Below, piece by piece: positions 25,371 to 33,050 of a stretch of DNA of 60,607 nt; the first letter of the stretch is position 1, and every line of letters starts with the position of its first letter. The DNA lies in NCBI GenBank assembly GCA_937902995.1, contig CALEKY010000002.1, forward strand, positions 1-60,607, in the 5' to 3' direction. The position numbers and the translations under genes were made by a program. Origin of the DNA: an uncultured Sinobacteraceae bacterium. Its GTDB lineage: Bacteria; Pseudomonadota; Gammaproteobacteria; Steroidobacterales; Steroidobacteraceae. The notes beneath the pieces are model-generated. The model saw only the letters and a program-made list of their open reading frames with translations, ran no database searches and was not told the origin of the DNA.

Positions 25371-26552
25371 CTATCCGCGCCCGGATCGGATGCGCTTCCG
25401 TCGGTCCTTCGCGCCGTCGTCGGCGTTCTTGCTTTCATTCGTTCTGGCGGAACTCGACCGTTCGTCGGTTTCGCCGATCTCGGATAGATTGTGTTTGACG
25501 TCTCGCAGCGAGATGCTGCCTTCCAGCGATCGAGCAAAGGCACTTACGAAGGCATTGCGCACGACGCTGACGATGGTGATCCAGATATTCGCGTCGGGAT
25601 CGTCGATCGTCCCGGAGATCGGAGCGCGTGCGGCCACTTGTCCCTCGGTCTTGTTCTCGAAGACGTTGGCCGCGAACTCGACGATCCCCTCCCAGAGCTT
25701 CCGTAATGGATTGCCTTCCTCTTCGGCCGCGCTCGTGATCTCCACGTTGCGCAAGATCGGCTTTGCGTAACCTTTGAATTTCCCCTCGGCTGCCGCGATC
25801 TCGAGATACAGCTCGAAGTCGCCGCTCTCGGCATCGGCTTTGATGAATTTTCGCAGCCAAGGATTTACTTGCGGCAGCGACACGTGTTGCACCTCGACAT
25901 TGACGTCGAACGTGGGATCCTTTGCCCATGGGTCGAGGCTTCCGTCCACACGAGCGGGCGAGTTGCCCAGTACGCTGCCTCGAAACTCGAACTGCGCGAA
26001 CGTTTGTCGATTGGCGTCCTCGACGTTCGTCAAGTTCGTGACGATCCCATCCACATGTTCCGCGGTAAGGGCCTCTTGACTCCGGATACCTGGCGCACGG
26101 AATGTCACCGTGCCGTCGCGAACCTGGATCGTGTTGAAACGAAACGGGGCGAGCTCTTCGATCGTCGCTTGCCAATCTTCTTCTTGTCCGAACTGAGATT
26201 TGGATTTCGACTCATCCTGAACGAGGTTCAAGACCGGGCGCGTGAAGACGACTTCCGAGACCAGTGAACCTTTCAGCAAGTTGCGCCATTCGACGGCGAA
26301 GTCGACCTGCTCGCAATCGAAGAATGGCGTCTCGCGCTCGACATCGCTCTTGACGATTCGGATGTTCTTGACTCGGTAGGCGCCCCGCAGTAGCGACAAA
26401 TCGACATCGTCGATGCTGCCGTCGTAAGCCTCGAGGTTCTGCAACGTACGGTTGACGTATTTCTCGATAGCGTAGGGAAGCGCTGCACGGATCGCGAGAA
26501 GCGAGACGGCGATGATGCCGATCGTCACGAACAGTTTGTCTCTGCGCGACAT
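25371..26552 (-). CDS. DUF748/AsmA-like envelope protein
   Basis: The 393-residue protein has an N-terminal membrane anchor (KLFVTIGIIAVSLLAIRAALPY) and then repeated beta-strands of the AsmA/DUF748 type: NLEAYDGSIDDVDLSLLRGAY, LVSEVVFTRPVLNLV, FRFNTIQVRDGTVTF, and GSLDPWAKDPTFDVNVEVQ. The C-terminal region ends in a strongly basic tail. Such proteins are periplasmic, anchored in the inner membrane, and belong to the group implicated in envelope lipid traffic. It is shorter than most DUF748 members. Start ATG 26552; an in-frame upstream extension is unsupported. Confidence 0.78.
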   Translation of the reverse strand: MSRRDKLFVTIGIIAVSLLAIRAALPYAIEKYVNRTLQNLEAYDGSIDDVDLSLLRGAYRVKNIRIVKSDVERETPFFDCEQVDFAVEWRNLLKGSLVSEVVFTRPVLNLVQDESKSKSQFGQEEDWQATIEELAPFRFNTIQVRDGTVTFRAPGIRSQEALTAEHVDGIVTNLTNVEDANRQTFAQFEFRGSVLGNSPARVDGSLDPWAKDPTFDVNVEVQHVSLPQVNPWLRKFIKADAESGDFELYLEIAAAEGKFKGYAKPILRNVEITSAAEEEGNPLRKLWEGIVEFAANVFENKTEGQVAARAPISGTIDDPDANIWITIVSVVRNAFVSAFARSLEGSISLRDVKHNLSEIGETDERSSSARTNESKNADDGAKDRRKRIRSGRG

Positions 26553-26997
26553 GGTGCGGCTCTCGACTACATGCACTCGCAACGCCGGCGTAGGTGTGGG
26601 GTTCCTCGCGAACCGGCGGCACAGTGCACCAAAGTCGCGCAGCATCCCTCTTTGATGCATACAGAAGATGCGTTGCACGACATGACGTCGGCGTTGCGCG
26701 ACACTCGTGAAGTGTGTTTAGCCGATCGCCGTCGCAATTTGCTTATTTATTTCGACTGCAAACTGTAGGACAGTGCGTGCGAGGCACTTCGCGATGCCCT
26801 TCCATCGGCGGACGTTTCGCGTCACGCGATCGTTACAGCGGTTCGAAGAAGTGCCGAGGACCTCAGCGTCACGGTCGACGACTCGATGCGCATCCTAGTC
26901 GGGCACCCAATAGGCGAATCGGGTCAGGCGATTCGATCGACCGGGAGCAGGCGATCGAGTTCAGGTGCGCGATTCACAGCGAGTAGGAGCTTGGGTC
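26553..26997. other. 445-base divergent gap
   Basis: The gap lies between the DUF748 gene and the histidine kinase, which point away from each other, so it holds both promoters. A frame from about 26770 could encode ALRDALPSADVSRHAIVTAV and similar protein-like sequence, but a stop precedes it and it has no start with a ribosome site. It may be decayed coding DNA. No strong palindrome or repeat module is present. Confidence 0.35.
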
Positions 26998-28089
26998 ATG
27001 GATGCATTCGCGCCGCAGCAGGCGTCGGACATACGCGAGGTGTCGCCGGAAAGCGCAAGTCGATTCGTCGTGCCCCAAGAGTCGGCATCGCTGGTTCCCG
27101 AGCAATCTCTCGCGAGCTCCGAGCTGCGTAGCCTGTACGAAAGTACGCAGATCGCTGCAGTGCTTCTCGATGGCTCAATGCGCATCCGTGCGTACACGCC
27201 TGCGGCGACCACGATCTTCCATCTGACGCCCGGCGATCGCGGTCGCCCGCTCAGGGAGATCGCATACCGGCTGTCGGATATCGACTTGCCCGCGGACGTT
27301 CGTCGAGTCTTGGAAGAACGAAAGGCGTTCGAACGCCCCGTGCGAATGCAAGACGGCAAGATCGTTTATCTGATGCGCATCGCGCCGTGTCGGATCGCTG
27401 ACGCCGAGGAGGGGGTCTCGATTGCGTTCGTAAACGTCTCTTCTGTCGTTGCCGTAGAAGAGCAGCAACGGATCCTCGTGGCCGAGCTCAATCATCGCGT
27501 GCGCAACATGCTGCAGGTCGTCATCGGACTGGCCAATCAAACGGTGCATCGATCGGAGGATTTGCAGCAATTTTCCAAGGCATTTTTTGGACGCATGCAG
27601 GCGCTCGGCCGCGCCTACGAGCTCCTATCGCGTGACGGTTGGCAGAAGGTGCCCATCGGCGAGCTCGTTCGCACGCAACTCGCGCCGTTCGCATCCGAAG
27701 GCAATCGTTACGAGAGCCGCGGCGAACCTTGCGTGCTGACCGCTAATGCTGCGTTGTCCTTGGGTCTGGTGCTGTACGAGCTGGCCACGAACGCCACGAA
27801 GTACGGTGCCTTGTCGGTGCCTGCCGGTCGGGTCGAAATCGAATGGCAGCTCGTCGGAGCCGAAGACGCTCGACGAGAGTTCATCCTGCGATGGAAGGAG
27901 ATCGGCGGTCCTGTCGTAAAACCTCCGACGCGACAAGGATTCGGTTCGGAGCTCGTACAGCGGCAACTCAAGTACGAGCTCAACGGGACGGCAGAGATGG
28001 CTTTCAACGAGGACGGTCTTACCGTGACATTGGCTGTGCCTGCAGAGGAAGCGGTGGAGACCGTTGCAGGACAGAGAGGCGGGCGGTGA
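26998..28089 (+). CDS. HWE-family sensor histidine kinase with N-terminal PAS-like domain
   Basis: The 363-residue protein lacks membrane helices. Residues 43-150 form a PAS-like sensor (LYESTQIAAVLLDGSMRIRA, TIFHLTPGDRGRPL). The dimerisation helix carries His166 in AELNHRVRNML, an HWE/HisKA_2 phospho-acceptor. The ATPase part has ALSLGLVLYELATNATKYGA (N-box) and GFGSELVQRQLKYELNG. The sensor half resembles the region just before the kinase in CheB-CheR-PAS-HWE fusion proteins, suggesting descent from the end of such a fusion. AGGAG supports ATG 26998. It overlaps the receiver gene by GTGA. Confidence 0.85.
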   Translation: MDAFAPQQASDIREVSPESASRFVVPQESASLVPEQSLASSELRSLYESTQIAAVLLDGSMRIRAYTPAATTIFHLTPGDRGRPLREIAYRLSDIDLPADVRRVLEERKAFERPVRMQDGKIVYLMRIAPCRIADAEEGVSIAFVNVSSVVAVEEQQRILVAELNHRVRNMLQVVIGLANQTVHRSEDLQQFSKAFFGRMQALGRAYELLSRDGWQKVPIGELVRTQLAPFASEGNRYESRGEPCVLTANAALSLGLVLYELATNATKYGALSVPAGRVEIEWQLVGAEDARREFILRWKEIGGPVVKPPTRQGFGSELVQRQLKYELNGTAEMAFNEDGLTVTLAVPAEEAVETVAGQRGGR

Positions 28090-28484
28090 ACGATCTACCG
28101 AGCTCGGGCGACCGGTTGCGCGGGCTGAGCGTACTGGTCGTCGAAGACAACGGCCTGTTGTGTTGCGTGCTCGAAGAGACGCTGCGCGAAGCAGGTTGCG
28201 AGGTCGTGGGGCCTTATGCGCGATTGAGTGAAGCGATGGACGCCGCCGAAGCTTCGCGCATCGACCTTGCGCTCTTGGACATCAACGTCCGTGGCGAGCT
28301 GGTATCCCCGCTTGCCGATCGGTTGCGGGAGCGCGGTGTGCCTTTCGTGCTGACCTCTGCCTACGAGGCTCGAGAGCTGCCGTACGCGCTCCAATCTGCA
28401 ACGCAGCTTCGTAAGCCCTACACGGATCTCGACTTATTGGATCGTCTTGCGTCTCTCATCAGCGAGCGCAACTGCGAAGGTTGA
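28086..28484 (+). CDS. Single-domain response regulator
   Basis: The 132-residue receiver domain has the acidic pair around Asp21 (VLVVEDN), phospho-acceptor Asp65 in LALLDINVRGE, Thr90 in VLTSAYE and Lys110 in LRKPY. There is no output domain. GTG 28086 overlaps the HWE kinase stop, so it is almost surely that kinase's partner. HWE kinases paired with lone receivers often feed light, redox or general-stress pathways; the output here is unknown. Confidence 0.87.
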   Translation: MNDLPSSGDRLRGLSVLVVEDNGLLCCVLEETLREAGCEVVGPYARLSEAMDAAEASRIDLALLDINVRGELVSPLADRLRERGVPFVLTSAYEARELPYALQSATQLRKPYTDLDLLDRLASLISERNCEG

Positions 28485-28693
28485 CCGCCCGGAACCTTCT
28501 CCCGCCTTTGCCGTTAGCTGTCGGAGCACATCGGCATACGAACGTCCGGTTTTCGAGGAACGGACCCGACTCTGACGGATTCAATCAATGTGGGTCGTTC
28601 GTTCGACCGATGCGGGCGATTGAACGGCGCCTGTCGGACCGAACCGATCGATTGCGAAAGTATTTCGCCTTCATTTTTCGGAGGAGATCTTCC

Positions 28694-28924
28694 ATGCGAG
28701 CCTTGATTGCATTGTTTGCCGCCGCATTCCTGATCGCCGGCTGCTCGAGGCAAGCGGGCCAGCAGGATTCCGACGCGGTTCCGCCAACGACGACACCCGA
28801 TACGACGAATCAGCCGATGCCGACTCCGCCACCGGAGGACACGACTACGATGCCGCCACCGAGCGACGTTCCGCCGGACGAGACAATGCCGCCGCCGAGC
28901 GAAACGCCGCCACCCAATCAGTAA
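28694..28924 (+). CDS. Small Pro/Thr-rich lipoprotein
   Basis: The 76-residue product has a lipoprotein signal (LIALFAAAFLIAGC, Cys about 17). The mature part consists almost wholly of Pro, Thr, Asp and Met repeats (PPPEDTTTMPPPSDVPPDE). GGAGGAG lies nine bases before ATG 28694. It is probably an extended periplasmic spacer or surface lipoprotein. A strong terminator hairpin follows at 28965-28996. No defined family. Confidence 0.7.
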   Translation: MRALIALFAAAFLIAGCSRQAGQQDSDAVPPTTTPDTTNQPMPTPPPEDTTTMPPPSDVPPDETMPPPSETPPPNQ

Positions 28925-28964
28925 GGGAATGACGAGCGGCGCGGTCGCTCGAGTTTGCCATCCG

Positions 28965-28996
28965 AAAGCGCGAGAGCAGGAGTGCTCTCGCGCTTT
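28965..28996. terminator. Strong intrinsic-type hairpin
   Basis: A perfect 14-base stem AAAGCGCGAGAGCA / TGCTCTCGCGCTTT with a GGAG loop is followed on the plus strand by ATCG after the TTT. The A and T flanks make it usable from either side. It follows the small lipoprotein gene by about 40 bases. Confidence 0.8.
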
Positions 28997-29022
28997 ATCG
29001 TGCGATGCGGCAGGATTGCCGC

Positions 29023-29301
29023 ATGCACGAGAACAACAACGAACGCGTCTGGTGGGTCTATTTGTTGGCTTGCAAGAATGGGCGACTGTACGCAGGCGTT
29101 GCGCTCGACGTCGAAGCGCGTTTTGTCTTGCATGCAACCGGCAAAGGCGCGCGCTTCACTCGCGCGAATCCGCCCGAACGAATCCTAGCCGCTCGACCGT
29201 TTCCTACACGGTCTCTCGCGCAGAAGGCGGAGTGCGCGCTCAAAAAGCTGAAGCGCGCGAGGAAGCTGGAGTGGGCGCGGGAGAACGCGGTTCGTAGTTG
29301 A
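29023..29301 (+). CDS. GIY-YIG domain protein (UPF0213 type)
   Basis: The 92-residue protein is a minimal GIY-YIG nuclease-like domain. The signature is VYLLACKNGRLYAGVALDVEARF: the first tripeptide appears as VYL and the second as YAG. Next come HATGKGARFTRANPPERI and a basic KAECALKKLKRARKLEW helix. Members of this small family are presumed nucleases, but few have been tested. ATG 29023 with AGGA upstream is preferred; ATG 29005 is also possible. Its stop is TGA in AGT-TGA, inside an AGTTGACAGTTGATAG repeat, giving another Ser end. Confidence 0.8.
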   Translation: MHENNNERVWWVYLLACKNGRLYAGVALDVEARFVLHATGKGARFTRANPPERILAARPFPTRSLAQKAECALKKLKRARKLEWARENAVRS

Positions 29302-29406
29302 CAGTTGATAGCGTTGCGGCAGCGATGCGCAACAACTTGCATAGGCGAAGATCGCCGCGTTCTTCGCTATCAACTCTTCTTCGCAACTATCAACTATCAA
29401 CTGACT
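29295..29406. repeat. AGTTGA/TCAACT repeat words between GIY-YIG and DUF2058
   Basis: TAGTTGACAGTTGATAG (29295-29311) contains the GIY-YIG stop. The inverse words CTATCAACT (29368) and AACTATCAACTATCAACTG (29384-29403) lie at the far side, next to the DUF2058 3' end. The two sets face each other and could form a long stem. Similar words lie at 31243-31274 and 56010-56066. Confidence 0.75.
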
Positions 29407-29429
29407 GCCGCGGCTTTGCCGCAGCGCTT

Positions 29430-29960
29430 TTACCATTTGAGATCGTCCGGCACCACGAAATCCTTGTACGGGTCGTCCTCGGCCGGTTTCGGATCTTCCT
29501 TCGGAAGCTCGACGACTGCGTTCGGATTGAGCGCGCGAATCTTCTCTGCGATTTCAGCGGGGAGCATCTCGTACTTACCCTCGCAGCGGACGAGCACGAT
29601 CTCGCCATTGATGATGCGTGTCCGCAAGGTGTCGTCGACGCAAATCCGCCGCACTTTCTGGCGGTGGATGAAATTGAAGTACTCATCCGTCTCGAGCTTG
29701 GGCAGCCGGTGCGCCATGATGAGCTGCTTGACTTGCTCCGCGCGAGCTTTGGCTTCGGCAGCAAGCTGCCTCTGGCGGTTGAGCTCCTGATCGCGCGCGA
29801 TTTTTGCAGCGCGCGCTTGTTGTGCGGCGCGCTCGCGTTCGGCAGCTTGCGCCGCTTTGTCCTTTTGGTGCCGTTGGCGCTCCTGCCGCTCCGCCTCTTT
29901 CGCCTGCTTTTTCGTACCGAGACCTGCGGCTAGAAGCTGTTCTCTCAAGGACAAGCTCAT
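29430..29960 (-). CDS. DUF2058 family protein (YaiL-like)
   Basis: The 176-residue protein has the DUF2058 layout. It starts SLREQLLAAGLGTKKQAKEAE, then a highly charged coiled-coil helix to about residue 80. The globular end carries DEYFNFIHRQKVRRICVDD, LRTRIINGEIVLVRCEGKYEMLPAEIAEKI and a final PYKDFVVPDDLKW. Family members are cytoplasmic and described only as possibly nucleic-acid associated. It is single on the minus strand, with the G-tract array directly upstream of its start. Confidence 0.88.
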   Translation of the reverse strand: MSLSLREQLLAAGLGTKKQAKEAERQERQRHQKDKAAQAAERERAAQQARAAKIARDQELNRQRQLAAEAKARAEQVKQLIMAHRLPKLETDEYFNFIHRQKVRRICVDDTLRTRIINGEIVLVRCEGKYEMLPAEIAEKIRALNPNAVVELPKEDPKPAEDDPYKDFVVPDDLKW

Positions 29961-29995
29961 AATCGCCCCGATGTGGTTCGCTCGAGTGAGTATGT

Positions 29996-30080
29996 TAAGG
30001 GAAGAAGGGAAGGATAAAAGGGAAAAGGGAAAGGGGAAAAGGGAAAGGGGAAAAGGGAAAGGGGAAAAGGGAAAAGGAGG
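29996..30080. repeat. GGGAAA/GGGGAAAA array, G-rich on plus strand
   Basis: About 85 bases consist of runs of three or four G separated by A-rich spacers (GGGAAAAGGGAAAGGGGAAA repeated). At least ten G-tracts give strong G-quadruplex potential on the plus strand. It lies between the GFA gene 3' end and the DUF2058 start (both on minus), so the transcript of the minus strand would carry the pyrimidine version. Confidence 0.9.
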
Positions 30081-30096
30081 GCAGTGGCTGCCCTCC
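30076..30096 (-). terminator. Probable intrinsic terminator of the GFA operon
   Basis: On the minus strand GGAGGGCAG-CCA-CTGCCCTCC is followed by TTTTCCCTTTT. It is a nine-base perfect stem with a T-rich tail supplied by the G/A array on the other strand. It lies about 25 bases after the GFA stop. Confidence 0.7.
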
Positions 30097-30119
30097 GTTA
30101 CGAATCACGGATCACGCCG

Positions 30120-30464
30120 CTACCTGCTCCTCCCGTCGACCGGAATCCGCTTGATCGTCGAGAGGTCGACGCCCTCCAGACAGCGCACGTTGATTGCCGC
30201 GGTCTCGGTCCCGTTCGGCGCCTTTCCCGTCGCGAAAGGGGCGCAGCCGCAGGTTGGGCAAAAATGATGATCGACAACGTGCTTGTGGAATTGATAGATG
30301 GACGTCTCGCCCTCGCCGGATTTCAGTCGCAAGCTCGATCGAGGAACGAACCACAGCAAGTAGCCTTTCCTGCTGCAATGGAAGCAGTTGCACTCGTTGA
30401 CTTCGCTGAACTCGCCCTCGACGTCGAAAGCGATCCGTCCGCAATGGCAGCTTCCTGAGTACAT
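30120..30464 (-). CDS. GFA-family zinc-binding protein
   Basis: The 114-residue protein matches the GFA/CENP-V fold. It has SGSCHCGRIAFDVEGE, then NECNCFHCSRKGYLLWFVP, and HHFCPTCGCAPFATG, with Cys pairs that bind structural and catalytic zinc. The family is named after glutathione-dependent formaldehyde-activating enzyme, but most members have no proven reaction. AGGA precedes ATG 30464. It follows a secreted protein gene by 12 bases and should be in its operon. A TCGTGA-type word and terminator follow. Confidence 0.88.
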   Translation of the reverse strand: MYSGSCHCGRIAFDVEGEFSEVNECNCFHCSRKGYLLWFVPRSSLRLKSGEGETSIYQFHKHVVDHHFCPTCGCAPFATGKAPNGTETAAINVRCLEGVDLSTIKRIPVDGRSR

Positions 30465-30476
30465 GGCTTCCTCATC

Positions 30477-30860
30477 TCATCTCGATTTCTGCGGCGGAAT
30501 CGTAATGGTTTTTCTATGCCGCGGGTTTGCGCCGCCGATCGTTACATACGCCGGTCGGCACGGCAATTGACTCATGCCGATGTTCAGAATTTTCTGAAAA
30601 TCCGCGCGGGCCGGATCGTTCGGCTCGCTGTCCTCCACGAGCCCGAAGACCTCGAGCTGTCCGTCGCCACGGCGACGACATTGCTCCCATCGCACGGTAA
30701 ACACATGATTCTCATGGGTGCCACGGTAGGCGACCTTGAAAACGATTTCGTCCGCATCGGAATCGTAGGACAGATCCACGATGTTGAACGCCAACGCGCA
30801 GGTCGAGAACGTTGCCAAGAGGACACCCAACCACAAGGTCATGGCGCGTGTCGGTTTCAT
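30477..30860 (-). CDS. Hypothetical exported protein
   Basis: The 127-residue product has a signal peptide (TLWLGVLLATFSTCALAFN) and a small beta-rich mature part (IVFKVAYRGTHENHVFTVRW, then a Cys-containing turn and RPAYVTIGG). Two Cys (in EQCRRR and LPCRP) could form a disulfide. The second ATG (30860) fits the GAGGAG site better than ATG 30866. No family is recognised. It is probably co-transcribed with the GFA gene. Confidence 0.65.
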   Translation of the reverse strand: MKPTRAMTLWLGVLLATFSTCALAFNIVDLSYDSDADEIVFKVAYRGTHENHVFTVRWEQCRRRGDGQLEVFGLVEDSEPNDPARADFQKILNIGMSQLPCRPAYVTIGGANPRHRKTITIPPQKSR

Positions 30861-30980
30861 GATCATGCTCCTCGGTGAGATCGATCTGTCGATCTTACGT
30901 AACGGCAGCGTCGGCGAGCCGAGTGGGCATTTGGCTCGAAGCGCTCGAGGACATTTGCTGCGGGCTTCGAGGACGAAACG

Positions 30981-31109
30981 ATGCAGACGGCTCTGCTGAC
31001 GTCGGTGGCGGTCACGATACTGTACTTCCTAATATACCGCTCTCGTGGGAAAGGACTAATCGATAGCCTTGGAGCCGCACTTCGAGACAACGTGCGAGAT
31101 CGTCTTTGA
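30981..31109 (+). CDS. Very small membrane protein (42 aa), candidate
   Basis: ATG 30981 follows a GAGGA site by eight bases. The product is MQTALLTSVAVTILYFLIYR and a charged C-terminus ending RDNVRDRL. One membrane helix plus an amphipathic tail is typical of real small membrane proteins. It lies in a 486-base gap between divergent genes where no longer frame is credible. No homologue is claimed. Confidence 0.5.
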   Translation: MQTALLTSVAVTILYFLIYRSRGKGLIDSLGAALRDNVRDRL

Positions 31110-31346
31110 GCGATATGTCGCCTGGCGTCTATAGCGGCCCACCGGGTCTTGGGTTCCGGTGCTGGTGAGCTCGACGCTGGAGACAAACTACAAGCGCCGG
31201 ACGAGCGCACCGCGCATGGACGGGAAACCGAGACTTGCATTCGCTGTCAACTGTCCGCTGTCAACTATCAACTGGATTCTCAATCCTCCATTCCCCATTG
31301 CTAGAATGCCTGCGCCAGCGGTGTTCTTCCGGCGATCGCCACCGAC
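31110..31346. other. Gap upstream of TetR gene with TCAACT words
   Basis: TGTCAACTGTCCGCTGTCAA and TATCAACTGG words occupy 31246-31274, matching the 29.3-29.4 kb and 56.0 kb words. They are followed by CAATCCTCCATTCCCCATTG. The TetR promoter should be in the last 70 bases. No gene seen. Confidence 0.55.
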
Positions 31347-32024
31347 ATGAGCGCAAAGTCCAAAACGAAAAACAAAAAGGCGGGGAAGCTGGCATCGCCG
31401 CGCCGTCATCTGACGTCTGCAGCGCGCCGGGAGCAAATCCTGAGCGCAGCTCGAGAGTTGATCTTGCAGCAGGGATCGCTTCCGCTGTCGCTCGAGCAGC
31501 TTGCGGAAAGGGCAGGCACGAGCAAGGCGCTCATCTACGTGTACTTCCCTTCTCACTATGAGCTCTACAACGCGATCATGCGGGCAGAGGTCGCAGATCT
31601 CGAAACCGCAGGAATGCAGGCGGCCTCCATGAAGAAGAACCTGCAAGATGCTGCTCTGGCGTGCGCAAGAATTTATTTCGAGCACATCGCCAAGCGCGGC
31701 ACGGTACTGCATCTGATCCTGCGCGATCTGTACATGGTCGGGCACATCGATCCGCAAGTCGCCAAGTTTCGCGACACGGTCGTACGCAGGCTTGCGCGGC
31801 TGGTGAGACGGAAACTGAACCTGCCTGCCCGCGAGAACATCGCAGCGATCAATCTGGCGATCACCATTCCCGAGGAAGCCGGCCGATTGGCATTTCAAGG
31901 CGATTTGGCGCCGGAACGAGCGTGGCTCGTGTGCGAGGAGCTGATATCGGCCAGCATCGCGGCGCTCGCTCCGCAACGGTCACGTAGTGAAGGTTCAGGC
32001 GGCGGGTCGTTCGCGCTTCGATAG
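31347..32024 (+). CDS. TetR/AcrR-family regulator
   Basis: The 225-residue protein has a Lys-rich N-terminus. A TetR DNA-binding domain follows (ARREQILSAARELILQQGSL, then LEQLAERAGTSKALIYVYFPSHYELYNAIM), with a helical effector domain (ALACARIYFEHIAKRGTVLH). Its last ten codons overlap the last codons of a convergent second TetR gene (31995-32024). Both proteins share the SEV/EL-type ligand-domain style, so the two may be related regulators facing each other. Target genes unknown. Confidence 0.85.
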   Translation: MSAKSKTKNKKAGKLASPRRHLTSAARREQILSAARELILQQGSLPLSLEQLAERAGTSKALIYVYFPSHYELYNAIMRAEVADLETAGMQAASMKKNLQDAALACARIYFEHIAKRGTVLHLILRDLYMVGHIDPQVAKFRDTVVRRLARLVRRKLNLPARENIAAINLAITIPEEAGRLAFQGDLAPERAWLVCEELISASIAALAPQRSRSEGSGGGSFALR

Positions 32025-32933
32025 CGAGGCAATGCGCAGATTGCCTTGAGTGACCATGGCCAGCGTCAAGTGTTGAGCAGTCGCCAGCGGTAAACGGCGC
32101 CTCGCCAAGAGACGGCCCGCACGCAAGCACAGATTCGTCAGAATCACCGTCGTCGCCAGCGCGAGATCCTCTGGGACTCCATATTGCTGCCGGAAACGCG
32201 TAGCCGTCGCCAGTGCGCCCGAACGGCGCCGGGCCTTGTTTTCCGTTCGCAGCGCGCTGCGTACCTCAGGGCTGCCCAATAAGATTTGGATCAGTGCGCC
32301 GCGCTCCTCGACTTGGCGCAGATAGCTGATCGTAGAGAGCGTGATTCGCGTCAGGTGATCGGTGCCGCGATTCGCTTCGGCTTGCCGCGTCGCATTCATT
32401 GCTTCCAACTCGCGACGTGCCAACGCGACCAACAAGTCCTGGCAGCGAGGGAAATAGTTGTAGAGCTGCGCCTCGCTGATGCCGCATTCTCGAGCGATTG
32501 AACGCATGCTCAATGCGTGCAGGCCTTGTTTCGCGACGATGCGACCGGCTACGTCGATGAGTTGCTCGCGACGGGCTTCCGGAGACAAGCGCGTCCGGGG
32601 TCGGCGCGAAGCGGATCTCGAACCGGCAATCAAGCAAATTTCATTGTTCCCTTCGGGCGCCGGCGGCAATGGCGGCGGAGGCTCCTTCTTGCCGGCTTTG
32701 CGTCGTGCCCAGTAACCGCGAGTGGGATAGGGCACGAGCAGTCGATCGCAGATCTTGGCGAGCGCATTCGGGCTGATGCCGAGTTCCCGGGCAAACGTGC
32801 TGAGCGGCCTGGACCACACGGCACGGTGCAGCTCGCGGCGCGTGAGCTGAACGCGTCGACGGCTAGGCCGGCTTCGTGTTTGCGCCGACGCCTTCTTCGC
32901 GCGAGAGGACCGGGAAGTGGCTGGTGTTTTCAT
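31995..32933 (-). CDS. TetR-family regulator with an extra N-terminal HTH domain
   Basis: The 312-residue protein has two DNA-binding modules. Residues about 28-85 form a short helix-turn-helix domain (LTRRELHRAVWSRPLSTFAR, ELGISPNALAKICDRL, VPYPTRGYWARRKAGKKEPP), found at the N-terminus of varied proteobacterial proteins. After a Pro-rich linker, residues about 115-170 form a TetR domain (ARREQLIDVAGRIVAKQGLH, ALSMRSIARECGISEAQLYN) with the usual helical ligand domain. GGGAGG precedes ATG 32933. The gene overlaps the convergent TetR gene by 30 bases. Two readers on one chain suggest a bipartite operator. Confidence 0.82.
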   Translation of the reverse strand: MKTPATSRSSRAKKASAQTRSRPSRRRVQLTRRELHRAVWSRPLSTFARELGISPNALAKICDRLLVPYPTRGYWARRKAGKKEPPPPLPPAPEGNNEICLIAGSRSASRRPRTRLSPEARREQLIDVAGRIVAKQGLHALSMRSIARECGISEAQLYNYFPRCQDLLVALARRELEAMNATRQAEANRGTDHLTRITLSTISYLRQVEERGALIQILLGSPEVRSALRTENKARRRSGALATATRFRQQYGVPEDLALATTVILTNLCLRAGRLLARRRLPLATAQHLTLAMVTQGNLRIASLSKRERPAA

Positions 32934-33030
32934 CAGCCTCCCAAATACGGTATGGCCGGATGAACGTCAAGGAAAGTGCGAAGGTCGCTTGGGGACTTGG
33001 GACTTGGCGCTCGGGGCGAGCTGCAGCCCA

Positions 33031-33050
33031 CAGCCCTCAGCCTTCAGCCT
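33031..33050. repeat. CTGAAGGCTGAGG words at the acyl-CoA synthetase stop
   Basis: On the minus strand the TAG stop of the synthetase (33049-33051) runs straight into AGGCTGAAGGCTGAGGGCTG. The same words are at 3877-3903, 24722-24742, 56127-56160 and 57946-57980. Confidence 0.8.
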
